Shown: one piece after another, positions 23,109 through 31,230 of the stretch
Position numbering within the stretch: position 1 is the first letter of the stretch
Layout of the letters: each line of letters starts with the position of its first letter
NCBI GenBank assembly: GCA_949292795.1
Contig: CASFBR010000088.1
Location: 1-33,333 of the forward strand
DNA length: 33,333 bases
Origin: an uncultured Eubacteriales bacterium
GTDB lineage: Bacteria; Bacillota; Clostridia; Lachnospirales; Lachnospiraceae
Direction: 5' to 3'
Position numbers and translations under genes: made by a program
Notes under the pieces: generated by a model
Told to the model about the DNA's origin: nothing
The model's database searches: none
The model's input: the letters and a program-made list of their open reading frames with translations, nothing else

Positions 23109-25259
23109 ATGGAAGATCACAGACTGCGCCGGTGCATACCGCTGAAAATCGCAGCGCATGTGCTGATGTTCTTTGCGTTTTTAACGATCATTACTGCGGT
23201 TATTTTTGGTATTTTATTTATAAATTTTGCACTTGAAAGAAATGACAGCCAGAGCGGTCAGGCTTCGGGGAATGGTTATTTTCGGACCGAAACCTTTTAC
23301 TCGGATTACTGCGGCCACCTGAATGGGATTTCTTCGCTGCTTAATGTATGGGCCGATCATAACGCCTATGGCAATCCGGTAGAAATGGAGCTGTGGCGGA
23401 ATATTTATCTGGACGATTATGTGAATTTTCAGTACGCCATATATGATACAGAGGGCGAACTGCTGGCTCAAAGCCCGGATTTTGACCGGATGTCCGACGG
23501 TGTAAGCGCCTCGGGCGCTACGGCGAAAGGACGGATTTTTTATTACAGCAACGACTTAAGCGGGCTGAAGCTGTATGATGTGGAAGAGCAGACCGCCCCG
23601 GGCAACGGGATCGTGGGCAGTAATTTTATGCCGTGGAGCTGGTATGTGTTTGATACCGGAGGCGCCGGAACGAATATTGGATATATTTATACCTATGTTC
23701 CGGAACAGCTCGAGCCAGGGGATTCCTTTTATTTCCATTCCCAGGTGTATGCGTTTCTTCGTCAGTGGGACATTCCGGTGCTGATCATAGGGATTACGGC
23801 CGTGATCGTGTTTTTGATCTGCTTTGTGTATACACTGCTGGCTGCTGGCTGGCGGCGCCGCGAAAAAGAAGTGAGGCTGCTGTGGTTTGATAAAATTTAC
23901 ACAGAGATCGCAGCCGCTATTATTGCGCTGCTTTTGTTTTTGATGGGCACTGCTGTTGTGATGGTCATCGGCCTGACGGTGGACGGACGCTATATGGGGG
24001 ATATTGCCGCGGCACTCTGTCTGCTGGTGCCGGCCTATATGGCAGGAATGTTTGGAATTTACAGTCTTGTAAGGCGGGGCAAGGCCCATAATTATATTTC
24101 CCAGTCGCTGATCTATAAGCTATGTCATGGCGTTTACAGAGTGATCTATCAGGGGATGATCAATAATCATCTCATGCGCAAATATATTTCCGTGGTGCTT
24201 GGTCTTGGGATCGCAGATTTTATCCTGTTTCTGATCGCCATGTCCCTGGGCTCCGTGCTGTTTTTCCTTGTGATTCTTGGACTTTTTATTGGCGAGTTTA
24301 TTTATGTGGGACGCAAGCTTATGGCAATCCAGGAGATTGCCAAAGGCGCTGAAGCGATCGCCTCCGGGCATCTGGACTACAAAATTGACACAAGTGATAT
24401 GGGAAGCGGCGTATTTCTGGAATTTGCCAACAATATCAATAATATCGGCCAGGGCTTAAACCGCGCGGTGGATGAAAGCATTAAAAGCGAGCGTATGAAG
24501 GCGGATTTGATCACCAATGTTTCTCATGATATTAAGACGCCGCTCACCTCGATCATTAATTATGTGGATTTATTAAAACGGCTGAACATTACCGATGAGC
24601 CGGCCAAAGAATATATTGATATTCTGGACTCCAAGTCCCAGCGGCTGAAAATGCTCATTGAAGACCTGGTGGAAGCGTCCAGAGCTTCCAGCGGAAATAT
24701 TACGCTGGAGCGCAGCAATATTGAGTTTAATGAGCTTGTGCAGCAGGTGGCCGGAACATATGTGGAAAAGTACGAGCAGCGCCAGCTTTCTTTAGTGCTG
24801 CATACGCCGCAGGAGCCGCTGATGATCTATGCCGATGGACGCCGCATGTACCGGGTGCTTGATAATCTGTTTAATAATGCTTTTAAATATGCAATGCCCG
24901 GCTCAAGGGTGTATATTGATCTGTATGAACAGGATGAAAAAGCCTGCTTTGTGATGAAGAACATATCTGAAGCGCCGTTAAATATTTCGGCCGAGGAGCT
25001 GACACAGCGCTTTGTCCGGGGCGATGCTTCCCGAACGACCGAGGGGAGCGGGCTTGGACTTTCCATCGCTCAAAGTCTTGTGGAGCTTCACGGAGGTTCC
25101 TTTAAGCTTCATCTGGACGGTGATTTGTTCAAGGCGGTCATCCTCCTGCCCGAGACAGGGGGGGGAGCTTCGGGTCTCCCATCTATGCCGGGCGGGAAGC
25201 TATCTGGCGAAATGTCTGCGGATGCTCCGGCGGGAAATTTTCAGGATGACCGATTTTAA
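23109..25259 (+). CDS. Membrane sensor histidine kinase
   Basis: A 716-residue kinase. One membrane helix (about 14-42) is followed by an extracellular domain of about 175 residues, then a cluster of four or five membrane helices (about 220-400). This is more than in ordinary two-helix kinases. A HAMP-like linker leads to the HisKA motif VSHDIKTPLTSIINY with His473. The ATPase part has NLFNNAFKYAMPGS (N box) and GSGLGLSIAQSLVE (G box). AAAGGAGG 8 bases ahead supports ATG 23109 over an earlier alternative start at 23067. A Gly/Pro-rich tail after the ATPase domain is encoded across a run of eight G residues. It partners the response regulator immediately upstream. Confidence 0.92.
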   Translation: MEDHRLRRCIPLKIAAHVLMFFAFLTIITAVIFGILFINFALERNDSQSGQASGNGYFRTETFYSDYCGHLNGISSLLNVWADHNAYGNPVEMELWRNIYLDDYVNFQYAIYDTEGELLAQSPDFDRMSDGVSASGATAKGRIFYYSNDLSGLKLYDVEEQTAPGNGIVGSNFMPWSWYVFDTGGAGTNIGYIYTYVPEQLEPGDSFYFHSQVYAFLRQWDIPVLIIGITAVIVFLICFVYTLLAAGWRRREKEVRLLWFDKIYTEIAAAIIALLLFLMGTAVVMVIGLTVDGRYMGDIAAALCLLVPAYMAGMFGIYSLVRRGKAHNYISQSLIYKLCHGVYRVIYQGMINNHLMRKYISVVLGLGIADFILFLIAMSLGSVLFFLVILGLFIGEFIYVGRKLMAIQEIAKGAEAIASGHLDYKIDTSDMGSGVFLEFANNINNIGQGLNRAVDESIKSERMKADLITNVSHDIKTPLTSIINYVDLLKRLNITDEPAKEYIDILDSKSQRLKMLIEDLVEASRASSGNITLERSNIEFNELVQQVAGTYVEKYEQRQLSLVLHTPQEPLMIYADGRRMYRVLDNLFNNAFKYAMPGSRVYIDLYEQDEKACFVMKNISEAPLNISAEELTQRFVRGDASRTTEGSGLGLSIAQSLVELHGGSFKLHLDGDLFKAVILLPETGGGASGLPSMPGGKLSGEMSADAPAGNFQDDRF

Positions 25260-25330
25260 CAGTGAATTATTGTCGGATTTGCCCGAAATGGTTATTTAAA
25301 GTGTATTCAAGACCGATTTTAACCATGAAT
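25248..25330 (+). repeat. Direct repeat around the histidine kinase stop codon
   Basis: A 20-base sequence covering the kinase stop (25248-25267) recurs at 25311-25330 with two mismatches, 63 bp apart. It lies in the gap before the second Fe-S flavoprotein gene. Confidence 0.6.
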
Positions 25331-25368
25331 GGACATAAAAACAGATATAATTTTACTCTTTTTTCCGG

Positions 25369-25374
25369 TATAAT
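25369..25374 (+). promoter_or_regulatory. Possible -10 box for the second Fe-S flavoprotein
   Basis: TATAAT at 25369-25374, about 140 bases before the ATG, again without a good -35. The placement is very similar to that of the -10 box ahead of the paralogous gene at 843. Confidence 0.3.
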
Positions 25375-25514
25375 AAAAGTATACGTTTTCAGTGATTATT
25401 TAATGACGAATAATTGCTGTTTTCAGCTAAGAACTGCCTGGCAGACGCTTATGACCGGATACCCGGAATAAATGCAGTCTTTGCAGGCAGGAATTTCAGG
25501 GAGGAGAAAGTTAA

Positions 25515-26441
25515 ATGAGCACAGGAAAGAAAGTATTGGGCCTGAATTTTGGCCGTGTCAACGGCAACTGCAAAAAGTTTTTAAATGCAGCGATCGAGTC
25601 GGCAAAGGCTGCCGGCGCAGAGGTTGAGATCATCGATACAATGAAGCTGGATATTAAGCCATGCATTGGCTGCGGCGGATGCTCCCGTATATTGCAGAGC
25701 GGCAAAGGACAGATCCGTTGCGTTCAGAAGGACGATTATGAGGCTCTGTCAGATGCAGTTCTGGCAGCAGACGCGATTATCGTTGCTGCTCCGGTCTATG
25801 TTCTTGCGCCGACCGGCCAGTTAAAGAACTTTGTTGACCGCTTTGGCCCGGCTCACGACAAGGCATATATGCTTTTTGAAAATGAGCTGCGCAAGGATAC
25901 CGGCGGCGAGGAATTAAATCCCGACTGCCTGAAGCGCCATCTTGTTTCTTACATTTCCGTAGGCGGCGCGACGACACCACACTGGGTATCTTATGGCCTT
26001 CCGGGAATCAACCTGTTTGGTATGAGCCTGAATATGAAGGTTGTTGACCAGTTAGACGCCTATGGCTCCTATGTTCCGGACATCCAGGCGAAGCTTATTG
26101 AGCAGTCGAAGCATATGGGTACCCGTATCGTAGAAAGCCTGGACAAAAAGACGAGCGAGATCACATGGGAAGGCGATCCGGGAGCATGTCCGGTATGCCA
26201 CTGCAAGGAGATGACCTTAAACGGAACAACAACGGTATGCTGCCCGATCTGCGGTATTTACGGTACACTTAAGGTAGATGGCGATAAGGTTTCCGTAGAA
26301 TTTTCCAAGGAAGAACAGGATCGCAGCCGTCTGAAATTTACCGGTGTGCTTGAGCATCAGGTGGAGCAGGGCCGCAAGGACCGCTATCCGAAATTCGATG
26401 AATATGTGGCTAAGTTCCGTGCTATGCAGGATGAAATGTAA
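25515..26441 (+). CDS. Iron-sulfur flavoprotein, paralogue of the gene at 843-1814
   Basis: A 308-residue protein with the same layout as the first copy: flavodoxin-like N-terminal domain, cysteine cluster C-x2-C-x2-C-x12-C (CIGCGGC then IRC), APVYVLAPTGQLKNFVDRFG, and a zinc-ribbon-like pair (CPVC and CPICG) near residues 215-240. The helical tail is shorter and diverged. FMN and a [4Fe-4S] cluster are expected from family knowledge; the electron acceptor is unknown. GGGAGGAG sits ahead of the ATG. It is preceded by a two-component system and ended by a strong terminator, so it is probably a single-gene unit that the nearby regulator might control (inference). Confidence 0.85.
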   Translation: MSTGKKVLGLNFGRVNGNCKKFLNAAIESAKAAGAEVEIIDTMKLDIKPCIGCGGCSRILQSGKGQIRCVQKDDYEALSDAVLAADAIIVAAPVYVLAPTGQLKNFVDRFGPAHDKAYMLFENELRKDTGGEELNPDCLKRHLVSYISVGGATTPHWVSYGLPGINLFGMSLNMKVVDQLDAYGSYVPDIQAKLIEQSKHMGTRIVESLDKKTSEITWEGDPGACPVCHCKEMTLNGTTTVCCPICGIYGTLKVDGDKVSVEFSKEEQDRSRLKFTGVLEHQVEQGRKDRYPKFDEYVAKFRAMQDEM

Positions 26442-26542
26442 TGGATGAAATATAATCCGGAGTGCGCTTTTTGGAACTTTCAGGAATATGAAAGCCCTGT
26501 TAGGGATATGAAAGCACCGTATGAATGGCGTGCTTAAATTAT

Positions 26543-26615
26543 AAAGGCCCCGGCGGCGATTGGAAGGATAAGCTTTTTGTGAAGCTTTCTGCCAGATCGC
26601 AGCCGGGGCCTTTTT
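26543..26615. terminator. Large bidirectional terminator
   Basis: A perfect 12-bp outer stem (26543-26554 with 26602-26613) is followed by T5 on the plus strand and by TTTATAATTT on the minus. It continues with an inner GCGAT/ATCGC stem (26556-26560 with 26596-26600) and an AAGCTT hairpin at the tip. It separates the convergent flavoprotein and permease genes. Confidence 0.9.
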
Positions 26616-26623
26616 CAGAAGTA

Positions 26624-27979
26624 TCAGAGCAGGGCCAGAAGAACAAAGTTTAAAATAAACAGTCCGGTACATACCCACAGGATCGGATGGATTTCTTTTG
26701 CCTTGCCCTTGCAGATTTTGACGATACAGTAAAAGATAAAGCCGGCGGCGATACCGTAGGAAATACTGTAACACAGCGCCATAAACAGACCTGCAAAGAA
26801 TGCGGGGATCGCCTCGTCAAGATCATTCCAGTGGATTTCACGGAAGGAGGAGGTCATCATCACGCCGACTAAAACAAGAGCCGGAGCGGTGGCCGCATAA
26901 GGTACAGCGCTGACAAAGGTGGCGAGAAATGCGGACAGAGCAAAGCAGATGGCAACGACCACTGAGGTCAGGCCGGTGCGCCCGCCGACACCGATACCGG
27001 AAGCGCTCTCCACAAAGGTCGTGGTGTTGGATGTACCAAACAGGGAACCGATGGAGGTTGCAGTGGCATCGGCAAATAATGCCTTGTCCAGACGGGACTT
27101 AAAGCCGGAACCGCTTTCCATAAGCTTTTCGTCTTCCTCACTGAAAATACCGGAGCGGCGGCCGGTACCGATGAAGGTTCCGATGGTGTCAAAGGTATCT
27201 GAGATGCTGAAGGAAAAGATGGTGATCAGCACCAGGGGAAGCTTTGCGGGATCCGAGAAAAGGCTGGCGATACCGCCCTCGCGGAAAATAGCCAGGAAGG
27301 TGGTCGGCAGCGCCTGACAGGCTTCGGTGAAGCTGACGGTTTCCGAAGGTGTGGTAACACCAAAGGGAATACCGATGAGCGTTGTTACGATAATTGAAAT
27401 AAGGATCGCACCCTTAACCTTTAATACAAGAAGCACCACACTTAATACAAGGCCGATGATAAATACCCAGAACTGAGGCTGGTTTAAGGTAGACAGGGCA
27501 GGCACGCCGCCGTCAAAGTTGATGATGCCGACATTGAGCAGACCGATATAGGCAACAAAAATACCGATGCCGCCGCCGATGGCATTTTGCATACTCAAAG
27601 GAATCGCCTTGATAATGTATTTGCGCAGCTTGCTTACCGTAAGGATGATATTAAGCAGGCCGCAGATAAATACCATGGACAATGCCTGCTGCCAGGTAAA
27701 GCCGAGGGCAAAGCAGACGGTGTAGACGAAAAACGCGTTCAGTCCCATACCAGGCGCCTGGGCGTAGGGTACGTTGGCAACAAGTCCCATGATCAGCGTA
27801 CCGATAATGGACGCGATGATTGTTGCAAGAAATACGGCGCCCCATTCCATACCGGCCTCAGACAGTACGCCGGGGTTGACGACGATGATGTAGGCCATGG
27901 CAAAGAAGGTCGTCAGACCGGCAATGATCTCTGTGCCTACGGTAGTGCCGTTTTCTTTCAGCTTGAAAAATCTTTCCAT
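26624..27979 (-). CDS. NCS2 family purine permease (AzgA/PbuG-like)
   Basis: A 451-residue membrane protein with 12-14 helices, a proton-coupled importer of hypoxanthine, guanine or adenine by family. Typical segments are TTFFAMAYIIVVNPGVLSEAGM, YAQAPGMGLNAFFVYTVCF, QNAIGGGIGIFVAYIGL, FSISDTFDTIGTFIG and TTTFVESASGIGVGGRTGL. These place it in the AzgA subgroup rather than the uracil or xanthine permeases. GGAGG (27992-27988) lies 8 bases ahead of ATG 27979; longer in-frame starts lack a site. A promoter with a structured leader lies upstream on this strand. No purine riboswitch core was recognised in the leader. Confidence 0.92.
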   Translation of the reverse strand: MERFFKLKENGTTVGTEIIAGLTTFFAMAYIIVVNPGVLSEAGMEWGAVFLATIIASIIGTLIMGLVANVPYAQAPGMGLNAFFVYTVCFALGFTWQQALSMVFICGLLNIILTVSKLRKYIIKAIPLSMQNAIGGGIGIFVAYIGLLNVGIINFDGGVPALSTLNQPQFWVFIIGLVLSVVLLVLKVKGAILISIIVTTLIGIPFGVTTPSETVSFTEACQALPTTFLAIFREGGIASLFSDPAKLPLVLITIFSFSISDTFDTIGTFIGTGRRSGIFSEEDEKLMESGSGFKSRLDKALFADATATSIGSLFGTSNTTTFVESASGIGVGGRTGLTSVVVAICFALSAFLATFVSAVPYAATAPALVLVGVMMTSSFREIHWNDLDEAIPAFFAGLFMALCYSISYGIAAGFIFYCIVKICKGKAKEIHPILWVCTGLFILNFVLLALL

Positions 27980-28051
27980 ATATTTTTCCTCCATTTGGAG
28001 CAGCAGTTCAGACAGGAACGAGCATTGGCCGGGCTGCTGCAAAAATAGTTT

Positions 28052-28081
28052 GGGACAGGTTTTTTTAGCGTACCCTGTCCC
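28052..28081 (-). other. Leader hairpin of the purine permease transcript
   Basis: GGGACAGG and CCTGTCCC arms (28052-28059 with 28074-28081) and a 14-base loop containing a run of A on the minus strand. It lies in the leader between the promoter and the start codon. It could be part of an attenuator or simply a stable leader stem; no downstream T-run is close enough for a clear terminator. Confidence 0.5.
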
Positions 28082-28083
28082 TT

Positions 28084-28302
28084 ATGTCTTTGGAACGTCT
28101 TTATCATATCACAGATTTGCAGTGCCGTAAATATCAGGATGAAGATCACAGGAGCGGACGTCTGGGGGAATATTTGAACCGTCTTGAAGCTACGGGGCGT
28201 CACGAGGGTGCTGAGGAACTAAGACGCAGACATCCGAAAGAAGTGAATAAGAAAAAGATTATTCCCCACATACCGCCGGCTATTGCAAGAAATGCGCACT
28301 GA
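28084..28302 (+). CDS. Possible small charged protein (uncertain)
   Basis: A 72-codon frame with a highly charged product (LGEYLNRLEATGRHEGAEEL). It has no ribosome binding site and lies over the opposing permease promoter. I do not recognise it; it may be non-coding or a decayed fragment. Confidence 0.2.
   Translation: MSLERLYHITDLQCRKYQDEDHRSGRLGEYLNRLEATGRHEGAEELRRRHPKEVNKKKIIPHIPPAIARNAH
28103..28131 (-). promoter_or_regulatory. Promoter of the purine permease gene
   Basis: On the minus strand TTTACG (28131-28126), a 17-base spacer and TATGAT (28108-28103), giving a leader of about 115 nt. Confidence 0.5.
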
Positions 28303-28453
28303 GCGCTGAGTAAAGCAGAATGAAAAGTAAAGGCATCGTAAAAAATGGTAGGCTTTCCCCTGTTTTTCGTGTACAATAAAGATAGTGTAAAGCATTTACT
28401 GAAAGCCAAAATCAGAGAAGTGCGATTTGGAGTTCGATTTATCTGAAAATACA

Positions 28454-28491
28454 GACACCGATGCGAAAGTAAGACACCGATGCGAAAGTAA
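28454..28491 (+). repeat. Perfect 19-bp tandem duplication
   Basis: Two identical copies (28454-28472 and 28473-28491), each starting GACACCGATGCG, directly before the point where the sulfatase reading frame begins without its normal N terminus. A stop codon (28489-28491) in the sulfatase frame lies within the second copy. Confidence 0.95.
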
Positions 28492-28503
28492 GAAAAGGAG
28501 AGC

Positions 28504-29895
28504 TTGGGCTGCTATGGGCATCCGCTTGTGCATACCCCCAATATTGATGCGCTGGCGGCGGAGGGGACGCTTTTTGAACAAAATTATACGACCCACCCGG
28601 TGTGCGGCCCGTCCCGTTGCAATCTGGCCAGCGGCTGGTATCCCCATGTGGACGGCCGGCGGACATTTTATATGATTTCGGCCAGAGACCCGAATTTTAT
28701 TGAATATCTCAACGGGGCAGGTTTTACGACAGCTCATGCAGGAAAGGACGATATGTTTGATCATGCCTCCATGGAGCGGGTATTCCAGGAGCTTCTGCCG
28801 TTTTACCGGCGGGACGCTGTAAAGACCGGGGGGCTTCATGCGATTGCTCAGGCGCGCTATTCCATGATTTATCCGCCTGTAAAAGATGGGGATGAGCCGC
28901 GGCTTGGCGATGCCATGCATACAGCGGATGCGATCGGCTTTATACACAGACATGCGAAGGATGAAAAGCCCTTCTTCCTGATGCTGTCCTGGCTGTTTCC
29001 TCATCCGCCCTATACGGCGCCGGAAAGCTATTATAACATGTACGATCCGGCGGAGGTTCCCATGCGCCGCGATATGGACTGGTACAAACAGAATAAGCCG
29101 GAAATGTATGAGGTTTTGCGCCGCTACCGGGAGATGGATGACAAGGGCGAGGCCATTTTCAGAAAGATGAACGCGGTTTATCTGGGTATGATCTCCTATG
29201 TGGATATGCTTGTGGGCCGCATAGTTCAGGCTTTAAAGGATGAGGGGATTTACGAGGACACTACTATTATCCTGTGTTCGGATCACGGCGATTATGCCGG
29301 GGACGGCGGCCAGACGGAAAAGTGGCCTTCAGAGATGACGGATATGGTCACAAGAGTGCCTTTGATCATCCGGCGACCGGACTGTCCAGGCGGACACAGA
29401 GTCAGCACGCCGACTCAGTCCTTTGATATTTTTCCAACGATCCTTGATTATGAAAATATAAAGCTTCATTATGCCCAGTTTGGTGTGTCGCTGCGGCCCC
29501 AGGTGGAGGGCGCACCCGGCGATTCTGAGCGTGCAGCCTACTGTGAGGGCGGCTATGATGTGCGTGAGCCGTGGTGCTTTGAACCGGAATGCTTTAGGGG
29601 CACTTATCTGGAAGCACCTCAGATCGAGGGGACGGATTATTACCCCAAATGCCTTCAGCAGCAGGAGGAACCGGATACGGTGTGCCGTGTCGTTATGCAG
29701 CGGTATAAGGACTGGAAGCTGATGGTGCGCACCAACGGACAAAATGAGCTTTATAATATGAAGGACGACCCGTGGGAGGCCCATAACCTTTACGGGAATC
29801 CGGAATATAAACAGGTTCAGGATCAGATGACACAGAAAATGCTTGCCTGGCTTATTGACACGTCAGATGTGGTGCCGATCGAAGGCCGGGGATAA
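28504..29895 (+). pseudogene. Sulfatase (type I, FGly), N-terminally truncated
   Basis: The frame starts abruptly with GCYGHPLVHTPNIDALAAEG, which in intact sulfatases follows about 15-20 residues that include the metal-binding Asp pair (usually in a TDQQR-type or ADD motif). Those residues are absent, and a TAA sits five codons upstream. The rest is intact: active-site CGPSR (the Cys that is converted to formylglycine, residue 34 of the frame), GKDDM, FPHPPYTAPE and SDHGDYAGDGG. The only plausible start is TTG 28504 with AGGAG just 3 bases away; the first in-frame ATG is 28672, past the active site. It is probably inactive. It lies at the head of the sulfatase locus. The C-terminal domain (ELYNMKDDPWEAHNL) is normal. 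Confidence 0.75.
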
Positions 29896-29984
29896 GAAAG
29901 CCTGATATGATCTGTAATACACTGCACCGGTTATCGGATTTGTGACAAAGACGTGTCGTAAAAATGATAGGAAATCCGAAAAAA

Positions 29985-29993
29985 TGATATAAA
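29985..29993 (+). promoter_or_regulatory. Possible extended -10 promoter of the sulfatase-maturase operon
   Basis: TGA-TATAAA at 29985-29993, an extended -10 pattern, about 32 bases before the GTG start at 30025. Just upstream (29956-29977) is the motif shared with the region ahead of the truncated sulfatase. Confidence 0.45.
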
Positions 29994-30024
29994 ATAAAAT
30001 CATTGAATGGAAAGGGGAATTGTT

Positions 30025-31173
30025 GTGCCGCCGGTAAATTTACTGATTAAGCCCGCTTCCGGGCTTTGCAATATGCGCTGTGACTACTGCTTTTACTGGG
30101 ACGAGACGAGCAAGCGCCAGCAGGCATCCTATGGCCTTATGTCGGAAAAGACACTGAAAAATGTCATACGAAAGACCGTTCTTGTGGCATCGGGAAGCTG
30201 CACCATTGCTTTCCAGGGAGGTGAGCCGACATTGTGCGGGCTGCCTTTTTTTGAGAAAGTTGTTGAGTTTGTAAACCACTATAACCGGAACCATATCCAT
30301 ATTGAGTACGCCCTTCAGACCAATGGCTATGGAATCACGGAGGACTGGTGCCGTTTTTTTGCAAAGAACCGTTTTCTTATTGGGATTTCCGTGGATGGCT
30401 TAAAGACGATCCATGATACATACCGTCACAGCGCCGAAGGCGGCCCGACTTATGACCGGATCATGGAAACGATTGATATGTTTGACCGCTTCGGCGTGGA
30501 CTATAATATTCTCACTGTAGTCCACCGGGAGGTCGCGGAAAATATCCGGGAAATCTACCGGGATTACCGGAGCCGGGGCTGGAATTATATGCAGTTTATC
30601 ACCTGTCTGGACCCCCTTGGAGAAGAGAGGGGACAGGAGGAATACTCTCTTCTCCCTGAAGCTTATGGAAAGTTTTTGATCGATCTGTTTGACCTTTGGT
30701 TTGAGGACCTGAAAAAAGGCGCTCAGCCTTATATCCGCCAGTTTGATAATTATGTGTCCATGATGCTTGGATACTGGCCGGAGTCCTGCGAGCAGCGGGG
30801 TACCTGCGGTATTCAAAATGTGGTGGAGGCCGATGGCAGTGTCTATCCATGTGATTTTTATGTACTGGATGAATATTGCCTGGGCAATCTCAACGAGACA
30901 TCCCTCCAGGCTATTTATGATAAGCGGGATGCCATGGGCTTTATCAGGCGTTCCATGAATCACCCGGAGGACTGTAAGGCATGTCCCTGGTTTAAGCTGT
31001 GCCGGGGCGGATGCTCCCGCAGCCGGGTGACAGAGAACGGTGACGAAAAATGCTGGAACTATTTTTGTGAAGGCTATAAGATGTTTTTTGAAGCCTGTTA
31101 TGAACGTCTTGAGGAGGCGGCAAAGATCGCGGATGAAAGACTGCGCCACAATGACGGCCCATCGGGAATCTGA
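30025..31173 (+). CDS. Anaerobic sulfatase-maturating enzyme (radical SAM, SPASM)
   Basis: A 382-residue radical-SAM enzyme that oxidises the active-site Cys or Ser of sulfatases to formylglycine without oxygen. With the GTG start at 30025 the protein begins MPPVNLLIKPASGL, and the [4Fe-4S]/SAM motif C15-x3-C19-x2-C22 takes the positions I recall for the Clostridium perfringens enzyme. AAAGGGG 7 bases ahead supports this over an ATG at 30007. FQGGEPTLCG is the SAM-binding region. The C-terminal SPASM part carries the cysteines for two further clusters (CEQRGTCG, YPCDFY, CKACPWFKLCRGGCSRSR, CWNYFC), with the proposed catalytic Asp in YPCDFY. It heads a tight operon with the exporter and a sulfatase. 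Confidence 0.93.
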   Translation: MPPVNLLIKPASGLCNMRCDYCFYWDETSKRQQASYGLMSEKTLKNVIRKTVLVASGSCTIAFQGGEPTLCGLPFFEKVVEFVNHYNRNHIHIEYALQTNGYGITEDWCRFFAKNRFLIGISVDGLKTIHDTYRHSAEGGPTYDRIMETIDMFDRFGVDYNILTVVHREVAENIREIYRDYRSRGWNYMQFITCLDPLGEERGQEEYSLLPEAYGKFLIDLFDLWFEDLKKGAQPYIRQFDNYVSMMLGYWPESCEQRGTCGIQNVVEADGSVYPCDFYVLDEYCLGNLNETSLQAIYDKRDAMGFIRRSMNHPEDCKACPWFKLCRGGCSRSRVTENGDEKCWNYFCEGYKMFFEACYERLEEAAKIADERLRHNDGPSGI

Positions 31174-31230
31174 CTGCGGCCCGGTTTTTGGCGGCTGCCA
31201 TTGGGCTGAAAGCGAGTGGAGGTAAGCGAT

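Larger units (their letters stand above)
27980..28503. other. Intergenic region between permease and truncated sulfatase (524 bp)
   Basis: Left part: permease leader and promoter on the minus strand. Middle: a doubtful 72-codon frame. Right part: a TACAAT at 28372-28377 that may be a -10 box for the sulfatase, a motif at 28336-28358 shared with the region before the maturase gene, and the 19-bp tandem duplication at 28454-28491. Confidence 0.5.

Noticed and set aside
28396-29004. Long minus-strand frame opposite the truncated sulfatase
   Set aside because: Its codons are the antisense of a clear sulfatase sequence; no start signal or family match.
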